DNA from: Metridium senile
Lineage: Eukaryota > Cnidaria > Anthozoa > Actiniaria > Metridiidae
Assembly (NCBI GenBank): GCA_949775045.1
Contig: OX459096.1
Span: 39,293,316-39,357,315 of the forward strand
Reading direction: 5' to 3'
Length of the DNA stretch: 64,000 bases
In this document: positions 60,358-64,000 of the stretch, piece by piece
How the letters are laid out: the number at the start of each line of letters is the position of its first letter
Position numbering within the stretch: the first letter of the stretch is position 1
Position numbers and translations under genes: made by a program
Notes under the pieces: generated by a model
What the model was told of the DNA's origin: nothing
The model's database searches: none
The model's input: the letters and a program-made list of their open reading frames with translations, nothing else

Positions 60358-60540
60358 GGGTAAAAGTATCGAGTATGCTCGTCGGGAATGTTAAAAAACA
60401 CCCCTAAAAAGATATCCTTATAAAGGCGTTGCAAAGACAGTTTTTAACCCATAAGAAATATTACAAAAATGACGAAAAAGCTCGGTTACGTACTCGCAGA
60501 TTTTCAAACCTAAGAGTTACGACGAACATACCCGATAACT

Positions 60541-60810
60541 ACCCCCCTATTACTAGTAGTTATAAAGTAGTTAATATAATTATAGAGTCCCCCTATTAAG
60601 TAGTTATAAAGTAGTTGATATTATAGAGCTCCCCCCCATTAAGTAGTTATAAAGTAGTTGATATTATAGAGCCCCCCCCCCATTAAGTTGTTATAAAGTA
60701 GTTGATATTATAGAGCCCCCCCATTAAGTTGTTATAAAGTAGTTGATATTATAGAGTCCCCCCATTAAGTAGTTATAAAGTAGTTAATATTAAAGAGCCC
60801 CCCTATTACT
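60541..60810. repeat. About 46-bp minisatellite with C runs
   Basis: Six units of TTATAAAGTAGTTGATATTA plus AGAG and C runs of five to ten. Two units in B copy 2. Confidence 0.88.
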
Positions 60811-60836
60811 ATTAGTTATTATTTATATTCCTAGCC

Positions 60837-61607
60837 ATGATCAACGACCTTGAGCTGAAATCCAACCACTCGTGCCTCTGGAAGTATGTTGATGACGTAA
60901 CAATCTGTGAATCCCTGAGTATAAACCAGCCGGCGTCATCCATCCAGTCAGATCTAGATAGAATCCATCAGTGGGTAGAGAACAACGACATGAAACTTAA
61001 CCCCAAGAAGTGCAAAGAAATGGTAGTAACCTTCTTGCGACGAACACCCGATTGTGAACCTCTTTCCGTCAATGGTAAGCTTCTTGACAGTGTGTCTTCT
61101 TTTAAGGTTCTTGGAGTTACCTTGAACAAACAACTCAAGTGGGATGATAACATCAACCTAATGGTCAAAAAAGCATCAAAACGCTTGTACATTCTGCGTG
61201 TATTACGTCGTAGTGGTGTTCCTTCAGCTGACTTACTTACCATCTACTATTCGCTCGTTAGATCCACTCTTGAATACGCCTGTACCGTCTGGCATAACAG
61301 TCTCCCTAAATACTTGTCTGATAAACTCGAACTTGTCCAAAAGAGAGCATTTAGAACTATCTATCCAAACACTCTTTATAATGACGCGCTCCTCATCGCA
61401 AACTGCACCCGACTAGACTCAAGGAGAAACGAGCTTTGTTTAAAAACCTTAGAAAGAATGAAAGAGCCATCGGCTCGATTACACAACCTATTACCATCTA
61501 CTCGTGCAATTGCCCACGGTCGCAATCTTCGTAATAACAACAATCTAACATTACCGAAGTGCAAAACAGAAAGGCATATCCACATCGTACCGAATTTATT
61601 ACGGTAA
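60837..61607 (+). pseudogene. CR1/L2-like LINE reverse transcriptase, C-terminal 256 codons
   Basis: Opens at INDLELKSNHSCLWKYVDDV with an intact YVDD active site, then WVENNDMKLNPKKCKEMVV, FKVLGVTLNKQLKWDDNI, the thumb (YYSLVRSTLEYACTVWHNSL) and C-terminal LVQKRAFRTIYP. Uninterrupted to the stop, but the RT fingers, palm start and endonuclease are absent, so it is a 5'-truncated insertion. Its 3' UTR is shared with 57,435-57,545. Distinct from the LINE at 38,550-41,910. Confidence 0.85.
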
Positions 61608-61759
61608 CCAATTATCATTGCTTCGAAAGCCTTTGTCATACGAATACAGAATAAAAAATCAACAATCGGTCACTGATTCAAATTTGTCGCCATGTTTTGA
61701 TTCGGTGCAAGACAAGACAAGGTAAACTTGATGAGATCCTTCATCATTGAATCACAACT

Positions 61760-62077
61760 ACTTCCTTCCTCATCACCTATCTTTCATTCAGTGTCTCCCC
61801 TCCCTCACTCATTCCCTCCCTAACTCACTCACTCACTCACTCCCTTTCTCGCTCCCTGTTTTCCTCCTTCTTTCCTTTCTTCCTTTCATTCCTACTTCTT
61901 TCCTTTCTTCCTTTCATTCCTACTTGTTTGACTACTTTGCTTTCTTTAATTTCATTAATTCATTCCATTTAGCAGTAATTTGAAAGGAGTGCTTTCTGTG
62001 CTTTTTATCTTTTGAAATTCCTTTCTTCCCTCCCTTCTTCTCTTTCTTTCCTTGTTCTTTGCTTTCTTCACATTGCT
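61760..62077. repeat. Pyrimidine-rich 3' flank of gene 3
   Basis: Runs of TTTCCTTTCTTCCTTTCATT and CTCACTCACTCACTCCC, aligned with the 3' flank of gene 2. Confidence 0.7.
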
Positions 62078-62995
62078 TCATTCATTCATTCCTTTTTGCA
62101 GCAAAGGAGTGCTTTCTGTATTTTGATCTTTTGAAGTTGATATTTCTTCTTGTAAAGGACCTTCAAGAATATCGGTATTTTCTCGAAATATTTTAGTCAA
62201 GAAAAAGTCTGCAAGTTGGTGACGGAAAGACAACAAGACCATAAGAAGCAAGAGCATGACAACAGATGTGGAATCGTGGCAGACATCGGTTCTTCCTTCA
62301 GTGCTACGTAAAACCATGTGTGATGCATTGTGCATGGTTTTAAGTTGTTTCAAAGTGCATTTTGGAACTGCTATTAGTTTGTATGCAGCCACAGCAACAT
62401 CTAATCCATATACTACATAATATTCAATGGTATAAACTAGCAAAGTTACTTTAAATACTGCAGTTTTCAATCTATAGTTTGGGTCACTTTTCTTGACAAA
62501 TCTTGGAAGGAAATTTAAAGTGAGCATAAGAGCAACAGAAATAATATGTTCCAGCATATATGAAGCAAAGACTATGTTCGCCTTCAAACCAGTGGCTAAG
62601 CCAGGAACTTGTCCCAATATGCTCATCAAATCATAGATAAGTACCAATATAAGTGTGACACAAAGTTTGTAGAAGTACTTTTTACCAAGGAGATAAATCA
62701 TAACTGATCTAGTACTTGGGTATTCAGGCAATCTTCTTGCGTAGAAAATCAGAAACAACGATGTACAGATAATGATTGTTAGCCAGATAACCGACACAAT
62801 TTCGGGGTAGGGGTAGAGAGAAAGATCTTTGCAAGCAATACTCATTTTGAATTCTCTGAAGAAACAGTCGCATAACTACATAGCGAAAAGAATAAGACCC
62901 ACAATACGGATTGCAATAATAATAAACATCAGTCCCCATATCAAAGATCTTGAGCTTCGATTCTTCGCAGTTTGCACATTTACCGTTGGAACCAT
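62078..62995 (-). pseudogene. Membrane-protein paralogue, gene 3 (premature stop)
   Basis: Aligned with gene 2 from the shared ATG (MVPTVNV) to the tail (TESTPLLQKGMNE, again an acidic di-leucine signal). In the first helix gene 2 has IWLCDCFF; here the Trp codon is TAG (62,876-62,878), stopping the protein after about 39 residues. The rest of the frame is open: a 255-codon stretch from the next Met (MSIACKD) keeps helices 2 to 6. So either a young pseudogene, or a shortened protein lacking helix 1. A four-residue insertion (GQVPGLA region) marks the loop after helix 3. The longer minus frame at 62,724-63,092 is a shadow. Confidence 0.65.
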
Positions 62996-63099
62996 TGTTT
63001 GAGTTTCTTATCGATCTGACGGCTATCCTCTGTATTTTCCTGTCAGAAATTAAAAGTGTAACAAATATTTTAGTACATATATATGTAGCCAAGTTTTCT

Positions 63100-64000
63100 T
63101 TATTTCGTTCTTTCTCGTTGTTTCATTCGCTCCTTGCGGCTTTCTTAATTCATGGTGTTATAAATAGTTAATTAATCTAATCTAATTAAAAAAGAGTGAA
63201 AATATTATAACTGATGACAAAGAAAACGTATAGCTACCTCCTATATAGAAAACGAAAGGTATAGCACACGACCAAATCAGGTAAATTGATTCTATTTACT
63301 GCATGATCAGGCTACCCCGCAGGGGAACCTGAGTCTAGGTTTACCTTTTCTATCTATGGAATCTATCGTCGTGACGAGATTACACATGACGTAATGCCAC
63401 AGGTAAACCACCTATCAAAAATAATTACTACTATCTGACGTAGCCTGAGTAAACGCAATAAGTGAATCTATTTCACTTTCAAAGAAGGCTTGTTTTATAC
63501 TATTTATCTAATGTACGATCAATTGCTTAGAAAAGACTATAACTCCTAATGTATCTAATTAAAACAAGTGTAGTAAAACTAAATGAATAAACTATTAAAT
63601 CAATCAAATGAGAAAAACTATGAACTTCAGTATGACTAATGTTGGTTTTAGACTGACTCGCCTCTCATATGCATACATATTATAGAATTTCTGTACAGGT
63701 GACGTACAAATAATTGCAATTCGTTCAGTTTTGAGATACTATGAGTTGTAATAAATGCAACTCATAGTAGGTAATCGTAGCTCATTGTGTACGTTTCTTG
63801 ATCAAATGTATAAACTATATAGGAAATAACATGTTTTACCTTCAAATGCTTTCTGTGAACCAGAGATAATTACTGTGGGTATCTGCAACTATTATAAAGT
63901 TTAAGCTTTCCTTTCGAAAAACAAACTTTGGGGTTTCTAGAAATCCCGATAATGAAAGATCTTAAAATGGTACGATACAGTATGTTGCCCAGTTTCGTGA
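63100..64000. other. 5' flank of gene 3, no further gene seen
   Basis: Contains the conserved flank (63,470-63,560) and a block like 59,800-59,950. No coding signal up to the window edge. Confidence 0.45.

Larger units (their letters stand above)
60055..60830. repeat. Repeat B, copy 3, with minisatellite
   Basis: Starts with GAGACCAATAATAGTAAAA, also at the 3' edge of repeat A (13,191; 56,881), and carries the other B markers. Confidence 0.65.

Noticed and set aside
58550..63092. Additional minus-strand frames at 58,550-58,738 and 62,724-63,092
   Set aside because: They overlap genes 2 and 3 in another frame; the conserved helices are in the main frame.

Overview
This window is AT-rich invertebrate genomic DNA. 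It comes from a metazoan, and an anthozoan or other cnidarian would fit best, but that is inferred from the mix of mobile elements and not proven. Evidence for a eukaryote: GT-AG splice signals, a TATA box, tRNA-derived SINEs, (TAA)n microsatellites, and relics of Penelope-like (PLE), DIRS, gypsy, CR1/L2-like and R4/Dong-like retroelements. There are no bacterial operons, rRNA genes or CRISPR arrays.

Host genes. The only recognisable host family is a set of paralogous multi-pass membrane proteins on the minus strand: gene 1 (24.7-25.5 kb), gene 2 (57.9-58.8 kb, intact) and gene 3 (62.1-63.0 kb, with an in-frame stop). A match to their 5' flank at 1-180 implies a fourth copy just left of the window. 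Genes 2 and 3 end in an acidic di-leucine tail typical of endosomal or lysosomal cargo. I do not recognise the family. The copies sit in a segmental tandem repeat of order A repeat - B repeat - (LINE 3' end) - purine-rich 3' flank - gene - 5' flank.

Layout. 0.3-3.3 kb: decayed gypsy pol with a 353-bp MITE, between inverted arms. 3.3-13.3 kb: repeat A copy 1, holding a nest of elements: a TTAA element, within it a head-to-head PLE pair, within that a 3.2-kb element (X1), within that a SINE hairpin and a MITE. 14.3-21.7 kb: a DIRS relic split by a second, larger X copy (X2), itself hit by two long palindromic transposons. 22-26.4 kb: B repeats, a solo PLE 3' end, gene 1, and three MITEs sharing their tips. 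27.1-29.7 kb: a second decayed DIRS element. 29.7-33.9 kb: a (TAA)n cluster that received a second head-to-head PLE and two truncated R4/Dong-like LINE ends. 36.3-37.5 kb: partial A copy joined to the same gypsy fragment. 38.5-41.9 kb: a dead LINE split by a 1.9-kb inverted-repeat element with two convergent genes. 42.4-57.0 kb: two tandem A copies, the second interrupted by a 7.2-kb CACTA-like transposon with 85-bp subterminal arrays at both ends. 57-64 kb: two B-LINE-gene units (genes 2 and 3), SINEs and a 40-base poly-G run.

The strongest candidates for something undescribed are the CACTA-like element with matched 85-bp arrays, the X family (6-bp target duplication, no transposase), the two-gene 1.9-kb element, the hammerhead-like cores at three PLE 3' ends, and the di-leucine-tailed membrane-protein cluster. 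I aligned everything by eye; no database search was possible.
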